Shown one piece after another: positions 46,321-56,423 of a stretch of DNA of 64,000 bases. The stretch spans positions 1,550,001 through 1,614,000 of the forward strand of contig JAHBBC010000007.1 of assembly GCA_019915015.1 (NCBI GenBank). Reading direction: 5' to 3'. Source of the stretch: Auriscalpium vulgare (Eukaryota; Basidiomycota; Agaricomycetes; Russulales; Auriscalpiaceae). Within the stretch, counting starts at the first letter, position 1, and each line of letters starts with the position of its first letter. The translations under genes were made by a program, and so were the position numbers. The notes under the pieces were generated by a model. The model was not told where the DNA came from and made no database searches. It saw only the letters and a list, made by a program, of their open reading frames with translations.

Positions 46321-48451
46321 ATGTCTGACCGCGCAAACATTCACCTTGCACGTCCCCGTCAAGACGACCCGCAAACACGCAGGCAACGCCACGATGCCGC
46401 AAAGCGTATCCAGCGCTTCTGGAGGCGTCGAAACAAGGCGAAGGAGAAATACCTCACCGCGAATGCTCGGTGGACAGAGGCTGCAAACAACGCACAGCTC
46501 CAGGTGCGTGCCTCTATATCTTTGTGAACATTGCGGCTCATGATGATCCAGGCGTCCAATGAGGGGGCAGGTCAAGAGGACCGCAACACGAGCCGTGCCC
46601 GATGGCGAAGAGTCAAGATTTTGACGACAAGTCTACAAGATGGGAACAACATGCTTAAGGAGGCCGGGATAGAGGTGCAAGACGCTACGAGGAAGCAGAT
46701 GGAGACACAGCATTGGCTGGAACTCATCGATGGGTCTGTCACCTACTTCGCACAGTTTCCGCCGAGTCCACTAACCCGTCTCAGGAAGCATCGCTATGGT
46801 TCAAACCGTTGAGTCACTCGCCCGTCTATCTGAGGGTTTGCGCTTACCCATCATCTAGTCAAGGTATGCTTGGCTGGTTGCGTCCGGTAGCGGACGCGTC
46901 GGACTTATCGCTGCGCGCCGTCCAGTACTACTTCAAGAGATGGAAGGATGCCGACACTGACGAGAATTTCTTCAGATGGTGCAACTTCCCCTATCCGACA
47001 CATCTCCCACTTCTCATATATTTATAGGCTGGACCGCGGAGGTGGTAAGGATTTAGACTTGAAAGAATGCCCCCGGCAACAGCTGGAAAAAGAGGTGTGT
47101 ACATCGCTTTTGCAAGCTGCCGCACGCCCTCATTCTCGCGACGTGTAGCGAATATCTTACTTATCCACCGAGCAACGTAAGCGCTCATCCACAGCCATCA
47201 TGCCGTTCCTCACTTTTCTAGGCCTCAACTACCTCGTCAATGTCGACGCCGAAGGAAAGCTACATTGGGCAAGGAATAATCAATTGGTCGATACCACTTC
47301 AGGTCAATGGAAAGACGCAGGTCACGGCCAAGGAATTGTCCCGCTCGAGGTATCCGACGCGTCCGCGCCGCAGCCGCTGGATGCGCCTGTCTCGTCTGAT
47401 TCCATTTCTTCTGGGGCGATGAGCGACGCTGCGATGCACTACGTCGGGCCGCCAAAGGGAAATAACAAGGTCACCCGTGCGTTCTGGAAACACTTCACGA
47501 TCCACGGTACTATCGACAAACTCCTTCGTAAGACCGTGCAGCGAAACACATGGATCTACGTCTCGGTATGCCCTTCCTTTGCTTACAGAATGCGTTTGCT
47601 CACAACAATCACAGGATAAGAATTGTGAGCCTCAGTGCCTGCCTCGCACATCCTACCACACAGCGGACTGATCTTGCTTACCCATAGTCAACATGTTCAT
47701 TGGCATCAAAGGTGCGTAGGTTGTTTACTAACTCCATATAGCACATCCCTGACAAATTATTCAGACCCTGGCACCTTCCAACACTCGTCATTCCTTTCCG
47801 GGGGCATCGTCACGTCTGCCGGTCTGATATCCGTGAAAGATGGCATTATTCATACGCTGTCTCCGCTGTCCGGTCATTACAGGTGAGTTCCCTCAATGAG
47901 AAAGTTTATCCCACCGCTTATAGGCCTCTTCTCGTAGAACGACCATCGATGTTTGTATCTGCATATAAATCCACGCTATGCTTCCTCCTGACTCGATTCA
48001 TAGACCTTTCACCAGTACATCGACGTCCTTGGTCAGCGAGGAGTTGATTTGAGCAAAGTGCACATCAGTAAAGCCGTATCAGCGCTGTGGATGTATGTCT
48101 ATTCCATCTATCCCCGTGCTTTACCAAGTGCCTGACGGTTTTATCAGCATCGAGCACATTGGCAAAGGAAAGAAAGCGCAGAGCCGTGTGGTTGAGAAAG
48201 GCAAGAAGAAGCTCAAGGGCGCCGCACATGAAGTTGCCACTATTCCGCGAAGACTATCTGATGATTGGAAGAGAGAGGTTCTTGAGGGGAGAAGGAAGAA
48301 GGACGCATTGGATTTCCAATCCCCGGAGATCGAGGAGGGCAGAGGCAGTGTGACAACATCAACCCCCGGGCGTGCGTCTGCTTCGGAGCAACCGAAGGCC
48401 GGTACAGGTCATCAACCAAAGGAGTCGCCGAGTGACGACAGCGCAGCGTAA
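46321..48451 (+). CDS. IQ-motif (calmodulin-binding) protein of the fungal/plant IQM type
   Basis: The ATG at 46321 gives MSDRANIHLARPRQDD. A calmodulin-binding IQ motif follows at about residues 24-45 (AAKRIQRFWRRRNKAKEKY). Further exons contain KHWLELIDG-like, SLWFKPL and DASDLSLRAVQYYFKRWKDA. The core of the IQM family is LNYLVNVDAEGKLHWARNN and DTTSGQWKDAG, then DPGTFQHSSFLSGGIVTSAG, SVKDGIIHTLSPLSGHYR and VLGQRGVDLSKVHISKA. Plant IQM proteins bind calmodulin without calcium. The fungal members are uncharacterised, so calcium/calmodulin signalling is inference. The C terminus is Lys/Ser-rich and disordered. About nine introns; several small exons (46740-47200) are placed only approximately. 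Confidence 0.78.
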
Positions 48452-48736
48452 GACACGGAGAATTTAGAGCACGCTGGCTGAAGAGAACGTACCCGGGAGG
48501 AGCAGGAAGACTATCCTACTACTTACGTAGGCTATCCATGGACGACGAGGCGGTGTGTCCGCCTATCCTCTTATAATATGCTGTTCAATTTGATACCATC
48601 CGCTTTATATCACAGACATTCTTATACCTTAAACTGCTACGCCTTCGTCCATTTACTCTCGATATTTGTAATGCCCACGGGCTCCTTGGTCTACAACAAG
48701 AAGACACGCGCGGTGAGGAAGACTGAATTGATAATG
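48452..48736. other. Convergent intergenic region
   Basis: 3' ends of the IQ-motif gene and the CXXC zinc-binding gene meet here. Nothing else is supported. Confidence 0.4.
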
Positions 48737-49398
48737 CTAGTGACGACGGACCTTCTCGTCGTAGTCCACCCATTCACCGTCAGTAAGATCGACCTCATCA
48801 AAGACCGTGCCGGATTCCACGCCTTTGCATTTCCACGTGCCCTGAAGCAACGCTGAATCAGTCAACGAGCGCGTAGAATGCATTACACACTCACCCTGGG
48901 ATCAAAACCAATAAACTCGAGACCTCGGCAGTCGATGGTCAAGAAGCTGGCGAATTGTCCATTCGCGTCGGCACTATAAGGTATCACCGTGCTGGCCGGC
49001 TCAAACCTTGCCGAGCTTTCACGCCTGCACATGCCACATCTCCAGACAAAGTGAGCAGTGTTGTTCTTTCCCCTAGTCACGTCGCGCTCTTCCTGCCGAG
49101 TGGCACGTCAGGAAGGACAGGAAGACGGGGCCGAGTGGCGTACGATGCGGTTCAACGAGATGAGCTTGGGATGTTCCTCATGACAGTTATTGCATACTAC
49201 CTGCCCCGTCACCCTCAAGTTCCTGTCCATACTCGAGGTGTTATTGTCCTCACCTTGAAGAAGAACTCGAAGTCGTCAGTGGCAGGCTCGACGTCGGTCA
49301 CGTTCTCGAGATCGGCCTTGATCGAGAGCAAGAGGAGCTAAATAAAATACTTGAGTTCCACATCTGCAGCCAGGGATTGAAAGGGAACATACGACCAT
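48737..49398 (-). CDS. CXXC zinc-binding protein (DUF866/UPF0587, CZIB/YCR090C-like)
   Basis: Small, widely conserved eukaryotic protein that binds one zinc through two CXXC pairs; the function is unknown. Exon 1 is ATG GTC only (49398-49393). Exon 2 (49337-49254) encodes LLLLSIKADLENVTDVEPAT. Exon 3 starts at 49200 with the first pair, VVCNNCHEEHPKLISLN. A further exon gives KNNTAHFVWRCGMCRRESSA (second pair), then FLTIDCRGLEFIGFDPR. The last exon encodes GTWKCKGVESGTVFDEVDL and ends WVDYDEKVRRH. All four zinc cysteines are present. It is head-to-head with mS35. Confidence 0.9.
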
Positions 49399-49531
49399 GT
49401 CAGAGTGAAGCAAGATGATGCCGCGGAGCCAGACTAGCGGGCACGCCAGCGGTTGTTTGCGCGTGTGTGGCAACGGCGCGTATTCAGCCAGCGCGTCCGC
49501 GGCGTCCACAGCGTCCACCTCTCCACCTGCA
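49399..49531. promoter_or_regulatory. Compact bidirectional promoter, CZIB-like / mS35
   Basis: Only 133 bp separate the two opposite start codons, so both transcripts must begin within or very close to this stretch. No TATA box is evident. Confidence 0.5.
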
Positions 49532-50490
49532 ATGCGGCTGCCGATACGTCTTCGACCAACGCTGACTGCCCGGAGCTCTTCCAGAGCGTATCACGCCAGC
49601 GCGGCTCTGTCGTTTCCTCGCAAGGCCCCGGACATACTCCCGAAGGTGCCCAGCGCCGCCGCCATAGCAGAGGACCTGGCCCAGGACGAAGGGCAGGATG
49701 TCGGAGGACAACCTGAATGGTCTATCATGGATTTGGAGGACTTCAAAGACGACGACACAACTGCTGGTGGCCATATCTACCTGCACCAGCAGCGCCAAAA
49801 AACTCCATTACCTTCGCCTTATTGAGCACGAGATGCCTCAGCTTGTCGGTGTGTGCATGGCTGCGTGGAAACACAGACACATAAACGGCTTTTCTTACAC
49901 GCTCTATCACAGCCTTCCGCAAGCCGTTCATCCCGCCAACTACTGCAAACCCCGTTGTCGTGCGCTCCATCTGGTACGGCGGCGAGGAGCACCCCGCGAC
50001 CGCGAAACGCGTCCTGACGGTGCCGCTCTCGCGACTTCCGCTGAAGGATGAACACGCCTTCCATAAGGCGCGTCTTCTCGCCGGTCCCCGGTGGACACCA
50101 ACGCCTCCGAAGGACTCAGGCTTGAAGGCGGAAGAGGGCGAGGGAAAGGGCTTCATCAAAATCTCATGCGAGGACTTCCCTGAGCCCGCCATGAACTTGA
50201 AGTGGGCGAGCGACACGCTCGATAGACTCGTTGCCGAGGCAAATGTGCGTGTGTCCGCGTGTCCTTCAGTCGCGGCTCACCGACAGTGCTTGCAGAGGAA
50301 CAGCGAGCAATTCAAAGATGTGCCCTTTGATCGACGACATCTAGACGCCAAGGTTGCTAAAGCGAAGCAGGGGAAGCGGAAGCAAGACATGGCTGGGGGC
50401 GCTGGTCGGTATGCCGCACCACCATCAATCAAGGATTTCCCGAAGTCCTGGCTGCCCCAGCCTGCACGTCCTGTATCTGCGAAGCAATAG
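49532..50490 (+). CDS. RSM24: Mitochondrial small ribosomal subunit protein mS35 (Rsm24)
   Basis: Component of the mitoribosomal small subunit. The ATG at 49532 starts MRLPIRLRPTLTARSSSRAY, an Arg/Ser-rich, acid-free presequence. LPKVPSAAAIAEDLAQDEG and DYLRLIEHEMPQL-like segments lead to the conserved mS35 block: SIWYGGEEHPATAKRVLTVP, SRLPLKDEHAFHKARLLAG, PRWTPTPPKDSG, ISCEDFPEPAMNLKWASDTL and DVPFDRRHLDAK. Introns lie near 49800-49850, 49860-49960 and 50240-50305. The C terminus is basic. Good match in order and size. Confidence 0.88.
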
Positions 50491-50614
50491 ACTTATAGCC
50501 AATCATTTGTCCCCGTCTTTCCTGCTGGAGAGTTTGCTCAAGTTAAAGTGCGGCGATCACGTGGAGGAAGCTCGGCCAATCGAAGTATCGCACGTTGCTA
50601 CTAACCGGTCGACC

Positions 50615-53600
50615 ATGTCTACCGTAGTCCGCGCTTCAGTCGTGCAGGCTTGCACCGCAGCATACTCACTATCAGATACGCTGGACAAGCTTGAGCGTTT
50701 GACCAAGCAAGCCAAAGAACGAGATGGCACTCAGCTCGCCGTCTTTCCTGAAGCATTGTAGGCTCACGCCTTTTTAACTCGGAGCTGTCGAGCTACTTAT
50801 GCATCTCACAGCATCGGAGGGTATCCGAAGATGTCAACCTTTGGGGTTGTAGTCGGCGAGCGTACCGTAGAAGGCCGGGACGAGTTCCTGCGCTACCACC
50901 AAGCAGCCATCGAGCTCCCGTCTCCGGCGCTCGCGCGGATCGAGGGGGTCAGCAGAGAGACGGGCGTCTTCCTGGTGGTGGGCGTGATCGAGCGAGATGG
51001 GGGCACGCTCTACTGCACTGTGGTCTTCGTTGACCCAGAGCAAGGTTACGTTGCCAAACACCGCAAGCTGATGCCGACAGCGGCGGAGCGACTGATTTGG
51101 GGGCAAGGCGGCCCGGACACACTGCCCGTCGTGGAGAAGCAGTTCAGCACCCTTGCGAAGCCAGAGAATGCCGTCTGCACCAAGCTGTCGGCGACGATTT
51201 GCTGGTGCGCGTTTGTTTTTTGCCCTAACAGAGCTACGCGCCAACTGTATGTCGTTTGGACTTAGGGAGAACTACATGCCCTTGTGTATGATTTCTGTTG
51301 TAGTTAGTGGGAGAAGCCACTCGGCGACTCCCGAACATACTAGATTAGATTACTAAGTACAGTAGATAAGCGAATTCCTAGTCATAGGAATATTCCAGTA
51401 GTCTTGTACTTAGGTATAAAGGCTCGCGTTCAGGAGCCGGAATAAATTAATCTTATTCTCTATTTTACTCGCTCTCTACTTGTTTATTCTACAGGTTATG
51501 GGCCCTGCCCTTAACTGATCACATACAGTCACTATCTACCAGCCCTATCTATCACCCCCGAAATCTTCCCACCCATGTCAGACAACACGTACGGCAGCGG
51601 CACGTACAACACAGTCCGGATCGATGCCTTGCGGGGCACCGAGAATTACGCCGTATGGCGTATGAAGATCGAAGATCTACTTACCAATGCGGACCTGTGG
51701 GATTATGTCGACGGGACGGCGAAGAAACCTGCCGCGGCAGCGACAGGAGCGGATGCCAAAGTGCAAGAAGCCGCTGACGAGAAGATCAGGGTCTGGACAA
51801 AGAAGAGTCGACAGGCGCTGTCGGCAATTCGGCTGCGGGTCGCAGACCCGCTGCTGGTATACGTTCGGGACGAGAAAGAAGCCGCCGCCGCGTGGAGCAT
51901 ACTCGAGGAGTTGTACCAGCCGAAAGGAACGCTGGGGCTCGTACTCGCGAGGCGAAATTTCTTCAGAGCCGAATGCGCGGAAGGCGCAGACGTCGAGGAG
52001 CACATCAGGAAGATGCGCGGACTGCAGAGCGATCTGCACTCACTGGGACATCAGATCTCAGACGAAGATTTCGGCATGGCGTTGCTGACGTCGTTGCCAG
52101 AGTCTTGGGACCCTTACATACGGTCAATAGATCGCACAGCCCTCGGGAAATCCGGCACAGTCATATCTCGTATTCTCGAAGAAACCAAGCGCCAAAGGAG
52201 AAAGCCGAGAAGCCATCATCTGACACGGCGCTTGCGGCCTACAAAGGAAAGAAGAAGTTCGACACACGCAATATTACATGCTACGCGTGCGGGAAAAAAG
52301 GGCACATGAAAGCAGACTGCCGCTCGAGCAAACGTGACAACGGGACGGGCAGGCAGAACGGCGGAGGGGGAACACAGCGCAGGCAAACACGGCGCAGGAA
52401 GCGCCGAAGAAAGAAGAATACGCCTTCGCATCAGAGAACTCGCTTACCAATCGCGCCGGACCGCCGCTCTGGCTCGCCGACTCGGCAGCCACGTCACACA
52501 TCGTGCGAGAGCGCTCGCATTTTTCCTCTTACAGAGATACGCCCGGGGACATTGTTCGGGGCGTAGGGAATCACTCCATCGCGGCCCTTGGCCGCGGTGA
52601 CGTGCCAGTCACTTTTCAAGTTGAAGGAAAGTCGGTGCAGGGCGTCTTGCGGGACGCGATACACGCACCACTCGCTGTAGCAAACCTGGTCTCGATCCCA
52701 CGCATCACCGAAAACAGCATGCAGGTGACGTTCGAAAACGATTACCTAATGATCCGAACACGCGCGGGAACGAATATCGCTAAAGGGAGAAAAGTCGGTC
52801 GTATGTACATCATGGACCTGAAGCCCGGCTCGGGCGCTTTTCCCGAAATGGCGCTGGTATCCGGCAATGCCCGAAGTTGGGACTCCTGGCACAGAATCTT
52901 CGGCCACCTCAATATGGGTTCGATAAAAATGCTAAAATCGAAAAATATGGTGGAGGGGATGAATGTCGACGAAGGGAGCGCGCCGGAAGAGCAATGCACA
53001 GCGTGCATCCAGGCTAAACAGCATGTCACACCATTTCCAAAAGAATCTGATACGAAGATCGCGGAGATCGGTGACCTCACCGTTTCAGACTTATGGGGAC
53101 CGGCCCGAACGCGCGGAATCCGAGGCGAATTCTATTACGTGTCATTCACAGACGGAAAGTCGCGCCGCTCGATGGTTCATTTTCTCAAAGGGAAAACTGG
53201 CGTACTCGAAAAGCTGAAGTACTACAAGAGCTACATCGAGACGCAGGCGGGACGCAAGATGAAGCGTTTTCGCATCGACAATGGGCGCGAGTATCTCAAC
53301 GAGGGAATTTTGAAATTCCTCTTAGAGAACGGCATCAAATTGGAACTCACGGCACCCCACTCTTCCGCACAGAATGGAATTGCGGAACGACTCAACCGAA
53401 CGTTGGTCGAGCACGCGCGCGCAATGCTATTGGCGCACGATTTACCCAAGTACCTATGGCCCGAAGCAGTAGCCTACGCAACGTACCTGAAAAACCGGTC
53501 TCCCACGCGCGCCTTACCCGATGGGAAAACACCCGATGAGATCTTCTGGGGGAAGAAACCGGACGTATCGTTGTTACGAGAATTCGGCACGCGTTGCTGG

Positions 53601-56423
53601 GTACTGCAGCAGGATGGGCAGCAAGGAAAATTGGAATCAAAGTCGCGCGACATGTTATTTGTCGGCCTCTCGGACAATTCGCGTGCCTGGAGGTACTACA
53701 ACCCACAAACCCGGCAAGTTCAAACTTCAAGAAATATTATATTTGAAGAAGAAAAAACTATCACTATGGGCACTGGGGAAGAACACATACTCGAGGCCCC
53801 TGCGCGGCTCGAGGGGGAGAAAGACGCAGAGGCAGGAAAAAGCGAGCCGACTGCGGGGCAAGGGGGAGAAAGGGGAGAAACGGTGCCGCCGGCCGAAGCG
53901 CCCAAAGCGCCGACACCTTCGAAAATTCCGACGCCCCGAGCACCGAGCACGCGGATTGCGCAACACGCACCAACAAACTTTCGCCTGCTGAATAATCCAG
54001 CAGCACGCGGACCACGCGAATGGAAACATCACGTACCCACGGACCAGGCGCCCGTTGCAGTTGACAAAGCCGCAGAGGAAGAAGAGGACGAGCACGAGGA
54101 ATATGTGCTCATGACGGGATCACTAGTAAACGACGATCCCGTGGATATCAAAGAAGCAATGACGCGGCCTGATTGGCCAAAATGGAAAGAAGCGATCGAA
54201 CGGGAACTCGGACAGCTGGAAAAGCTAGGCACTTACGTCAAAGTCGAGCTTCCTGCAGATCGCGATCCAGTTGGATGCAAATGGGTGCTACGTACGAAAC
54301 GCGACACGGATGGCAACATAATAAAATACAAAGCACGTCTGGTCGCACAGGGGTTCTCACAGATACCGGGAATCGATTTCTTCGAAACATATTCCCCTGT
54401 GGTACGACTGGAGACTTTGCGAATGCTATTCGCGATCGGCGCCAAATATGATCTCGAGATTCACGTTGTTGACGTCGTCGGCGCTTATCTAAACGGCGAG
54501 CTCAAAGAAGAAATCTATATGAAACAGCCGCCGGGATACGACGACGGGACGGGACGAGTACTGCAGCTACTCAAATCTATTTACGGGCTCAAGCAAGCTG
54601 GCCGAGTCTGGAACGATCTACTCGACGCAATTTTTGCGGAGCTAGGGTTCACTCGACTGTTCTCGGACCAGTGTGTATACATCAGACAGCAAGGCAACGA
54701 TCTGTGGATTGTGGCAGTGCATGTTGATGATATGCCAATTCTAGCAACAGGCACGGAAGCTATGCGCACCATCAAAGAAGAGCTCAAATCGAAATTCGAG
54801 ATCTCAGATCTCGGCGAGATCCGACAAGTCGTCGGGCTCGAAGTCATTCGAGATCGCAAGCAAGGCACACTGAAGATCTCACAGAAATCATTCATTCGGC
54901 GCATACTCGAGCGCTTCGGGATGCCCAACGCGACACCAGTCGCAACACCTCTGGACCACAACGTGAAGCTCACGAAGGTTACGGAGATAGCGGAGACATC
55001 ATTCCGATCCAATTATCAATCGGCGATCGGATCTCTCATGTATCCTGCAATCGGCACTCGCCCTGACATTGCATTCGCAGTGCAATTCCTTAGTCAATTT
55101 AATTCTAATCCGGGTCCCGAGCACTGGACAGCAGTCAAGCGCGTCATGCGCTACCTCAAAGGGACGGAGGACTTGGGAATCGTGTACGGCGGAGAAACCA
55201 CGGAGAAGCGAGGCATAGTTACCAGCCTCGAGGCTTACTCGGATGCCGATTGGGGAGGAAATTTGGATGACAGGAGGTCAACTTCCGGTTACGTCTTCAA
55301 GATCGCGGGAGGCCCGATCTCTTGGAGTTCGAAGAAGCAACCGACAGTTGCCATATCCAGTATGGAAGCAGAGTACATGGCCCTGAGCCATGCGGCACGC
55401 GAAACGATCTGGATTCGCAGATTCCTCAGGGAATTAGGCGCGCCCATGGACGAGCCGACGCAAATCAACGTCGATAACCAGGGCACCATCAAATTTTCGC
55501 AGAATCAGACTTTTCACGCCCGGAGCAAGCATATCGACATCCGGCATCATTTCATTCGAGACTGTATTACTTCTAACGAAGTGTCAGTTGAATACTGCGC
55601 GACCCTCGACAATCTCGCAGACGTATTCACAAAAGCACTACCTAAGCCGCATCACCAGGAACTTGTTCAGCACTTGGGAATGCGGTAATCGGGAGTCGAG
55701 GGGGAGTGTTGTAGTTAGTGGGAGAAGCCACTCGGCGACTCCCGAACATACTAGATTAGATTACTAAGTACAGTAGATAAGCGAATTCCTAGTCATAGGA
55801 ATATTCCAGTAGTCTTGTACTTAGGTATAAAGGCTCGCGTTCAGGAGCCGGAATAAATTAATCTTATTCTCTATTTTACTCGCTCTCTACTTGTTTATTC
55901 TACAATTTCAATTACTGTCCAGGTTGTCACATAAGGCTGATGCAGCAGCGCTTCCCCATAGTGCGAACCTTTTACTACTCTAAGGGCACCCAGATCTACT
56001 GTGCGCCGACCGTGGACGCACGCCCTGTCTGGCAGAACACGATGGTCCACATCGCCCTCGAAGGCCGCTGCTTTGTCCTCGCAGCTTGCCAGTACGCCCA
56101 AGAGAAGGACTACCCTCCCGATCACGCTGTCGCAAACGCCCAAGCGCGCAACGGCGACAACGTCATGATTGCGGGGGGCAGTGTCATCGTGAGTCCGCTT
56201 GGCACAGTGCTCGCGGGGCCGCTCCTGGACGGTGAGGGCATCCTGACGGCGGATCTCGACCTGGATGACATCGTGCGCGGGAAATTTGATTTTGACGTTG
56301 TCGGCCACTATGCGCGCCGAGACGGTCAGTTGTCTCAGGCTTGTGTAGTCGCGTCTTGGATGGCTAATCGAGCTCGGGTGTTGTACAGTATTCAGGTTGG
56401 AGGTCACCGGTGCTGGTCCATGA
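50615..56423 (+). CDS. Nitrilase with a retrotransposon in intron 3
   Basis: Carbon-nitrogen hydrolase that turns nitriles into acids and ammonia (the family also includes nitrile hydratase-like members). Exons 50615-50757, 50812-51204, 51266-51285, 55962-56324 and 56389-56423 sum to 954 nt and 317 aa, the normal length, with no stop. The Glu-Lys-Cys triad is intact: Glu in LAVFPEAF, Lys in AKHRKLMPT, Cys in ATICWENYMPL. Downstream are YYSKGTQIYCAPTVDARPVW, MVHIALEGRCFVLAACQ and GKFDFDVVGHYARRDV. Intron 3 (51286-55961) is 4,676 nt because a complete copia element lies 10 nt inside its donor. Without the element and one duplicated target site it would be 62 nt. Whether the giant intron is still spliced decides if the gene works. 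Confidence 0.9.
51291..51295. repeat. Target-site duplication, left copy
   Basis: ATTTC immediately before the 5' LTR, matched by ATTTC at 55905-55909 immediately after the 3' LTR: the 5-bp duplication expected from a copia-type integrase. Confidence 0.95.
51296..51493 (+). repeat. 5' LTR
   Basis: 198 bp from TGTTGTAG to TTCTACA. It contains a TATA-like AGGTATAAAGG near 51411 and an AATAAA near 51441, fitting promoter and polyadenylation roles. Confidence 0.95.
51575..52309 (+). CDS. gag: copia Gag, frame-broken near its end
   Basis: The ATG at 51575 gives MSDNTYGSGTYNTVRIDAL, then the copia gag core (LRGTENYAVWRMKIEDLL, AWSILEELYQ, MALLTSLPESWD). The CCHC zinc knuckle (CYACGKKGHMKADC at about 52279-52320) is not in this frame but one frame over, reached near 52190. 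The frame shown runs on to a stop at 52309 with unrelated residues after EETKRQ. Either a 1-nt indel, a sequencing error or a programmed shift explains this. Confidence 0.85.
   Translation: MSDNTYGSGTYNTVRIDALRGTENYAVWRMKIEDLLTNADLWDYVDGTAKKPAAAATGADAKVQEAADEKIRVWTKKSRQALSAIRLRVADPLLVYVRDEKEAAAAWSILEELYQPKGTLGLVLARRNFFRAECAEGADVEEHIRKMRGLQSDLHSLGHQISDEDFGMALLTSLPESWDPYIRSIDRTALGKSGTVISRILEETKRQRRKPRSHHLTRRLRPTKERRSSTHAILHATRAGKKGT
52380..55688 (+). CDS. pol: copia Pol polyprotein (PR-IN-RT-RH)
   Basis: The third frame opens near 52370, at a run of five G, with no ATG of its own. Protease active site is DSAATSH at about 52479. The integrase zinc finger follows (WHRIFGHLN, later CTACIQAKQ), then the D,D,E core (DLWGPARTRG, IDNGREYLN, APHSSAQNGIAERLNRTL). 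The reverse transcriptase has KYKARLVAQGFSQIPGIDF, KSIYGLKQAGRVWND and the catalytic box VHVDDM. RNase H has YSDADWGGN and SSMEAEYMALSHAARE. The stop is at 55688, just before the polypurine tract. No stop interrupts about 1,060 codons from 52503 on, so the enzyme part looks intact. Confidence 0.93.
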   Translation, partial: QANTAQEAPKKEEYAFASENSLTNRAGPPLWLADSAATSHIVRERSHFSSYRDTPGDIVRGVGNHSIAALGRGDVPVTFQVEGKSVQGVLRDAIHAPLAVANLVSIPRITENSMQVTFENDYLMIRTRAGTNIAKGRKVGRMYIMDLKPGSGAFPEMALVSGNARSWDSWHRIFGHLNMGSIKMLKSKNMVEGMNVDEGSAPEEQCTACIQAKQHVTPFPKESDTKIAEIGDLTVSDLWGPARTRGIRGEFYYVSFTDGKSRRSMVHFLKGKTGVLEKLKYYKSYIETQAGRKMKRFRIDNGREYLNEGILKFLLENGIKLELTAPHSSAQNGIAERLNRTLVEHARAMLLAHDLPKYLWPEAVAYATYLKNRSPTRALPDGKTPDEIFWGKKPDVSLLREFGTRCWVLQQDGQQGKLESKSRDMLFVGLSDNSRAWRYYNPQTRQVQTSRNIIFEEEKTITMGTGEEHILEAPARLEGEKDAEAGKSEPTAGQGGERGETVPPAEAPKAPTPSKIPTPRAPSTRIAQHAPTNFRLLNNPAARGPREWKHHVPTDQAPVAVDKAAEEEEDEHEEYVLMTGSLVNDDPVDIKEAMTRPDWPKWKEAIERELGQLEKLGTYVKVELPADRDPVGCKWVLRTKRDTDGNIIKYKARLVAQGFSQIPGIDFFETYSPVVRLETLRMLFAIGAKYDLEIHVVDVVGAYLNGELKEEIYMKQPPGYDDGTGRVLQLLKSIYGLKQAGRVWNDLLDAIFAELGFTRLFSDQCVYIRQQGNDLWIVAVHVDDMPILATGTEAMRTIKEELKSKFEISDLGEIRQVVGLEVIRDRKQGTLKISQKSFIRRILERFGMPNATPVATPLDHNVKLTKVTEIAETSFRSNYQSAIGSLMYPAIGTRPDIAFAVQFLSQFNSNPGPEHWTAVKRVMRYLKGTEDLGIVYGGETTEKRGIVTSLEAYSDADWGGNLDDRRSTSGYVFKIAGGPISWSSKKQPTVAISSMEAEYMALSHAARETIWIRRFLRELGAPMDEPTQINVDNQGTIKFSQNQTFHARSKHIDIRHHFIRDCITSNEVSVEYCATLDNLADVFTKALPKPHHQELVQHLGMR
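55707..55904 (+). repeat. 3' LTR
   Basis: 198 bp, base-for-base the same as the 5' LTR as far as I can read, again from TGTTGTAG to TTCTACA. Confidence 0.95.
55905..55909. repeat. Target-site duplication, right copy
   Basis: ATTTC directly after the 3' LTR, the partner of 51291-51295. Confidence 0.95.

Larger units (their letters stand above)
51296..55904 (+). mobile_element. Complete Ty1/copia-type LTR retrotransposon
   Basis: 4,609 bp, flanked by 5-bp direct repeats ATTTC. The two 198-bp LTRs appear identical on reading. A primer-binding region (GGTTATGGGCCC) follows the 5' LTR, and a purine-rich tract (CGAGGGGGAG) precedes the 3' LTR. The order gag, protease, integrase, reverse transcriptase, RNase H (integrase before RT) defines the copia superfamily. 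Identical LTRs imply recent insertion. It lies in sense orientation inside nitrilase intron 3. Confidence 0.96.

Noticed and set aside
54720..54740. RT box VHVDD instead of YVDD as an inactivating change
   Set aside because: The two catalytic Asp are kept, and His at that position is seen in other copia-type elements, so it is not evidence of a dead enzyme.
51266..55961. Reading the copia insertion as breaking nitrilase coding sequence
   Set aside because: Donor at 51286 and acceptor at 55961 join the exons in frame through the conserved ENYMPLL region, so the element lies in an intron, not an exon.
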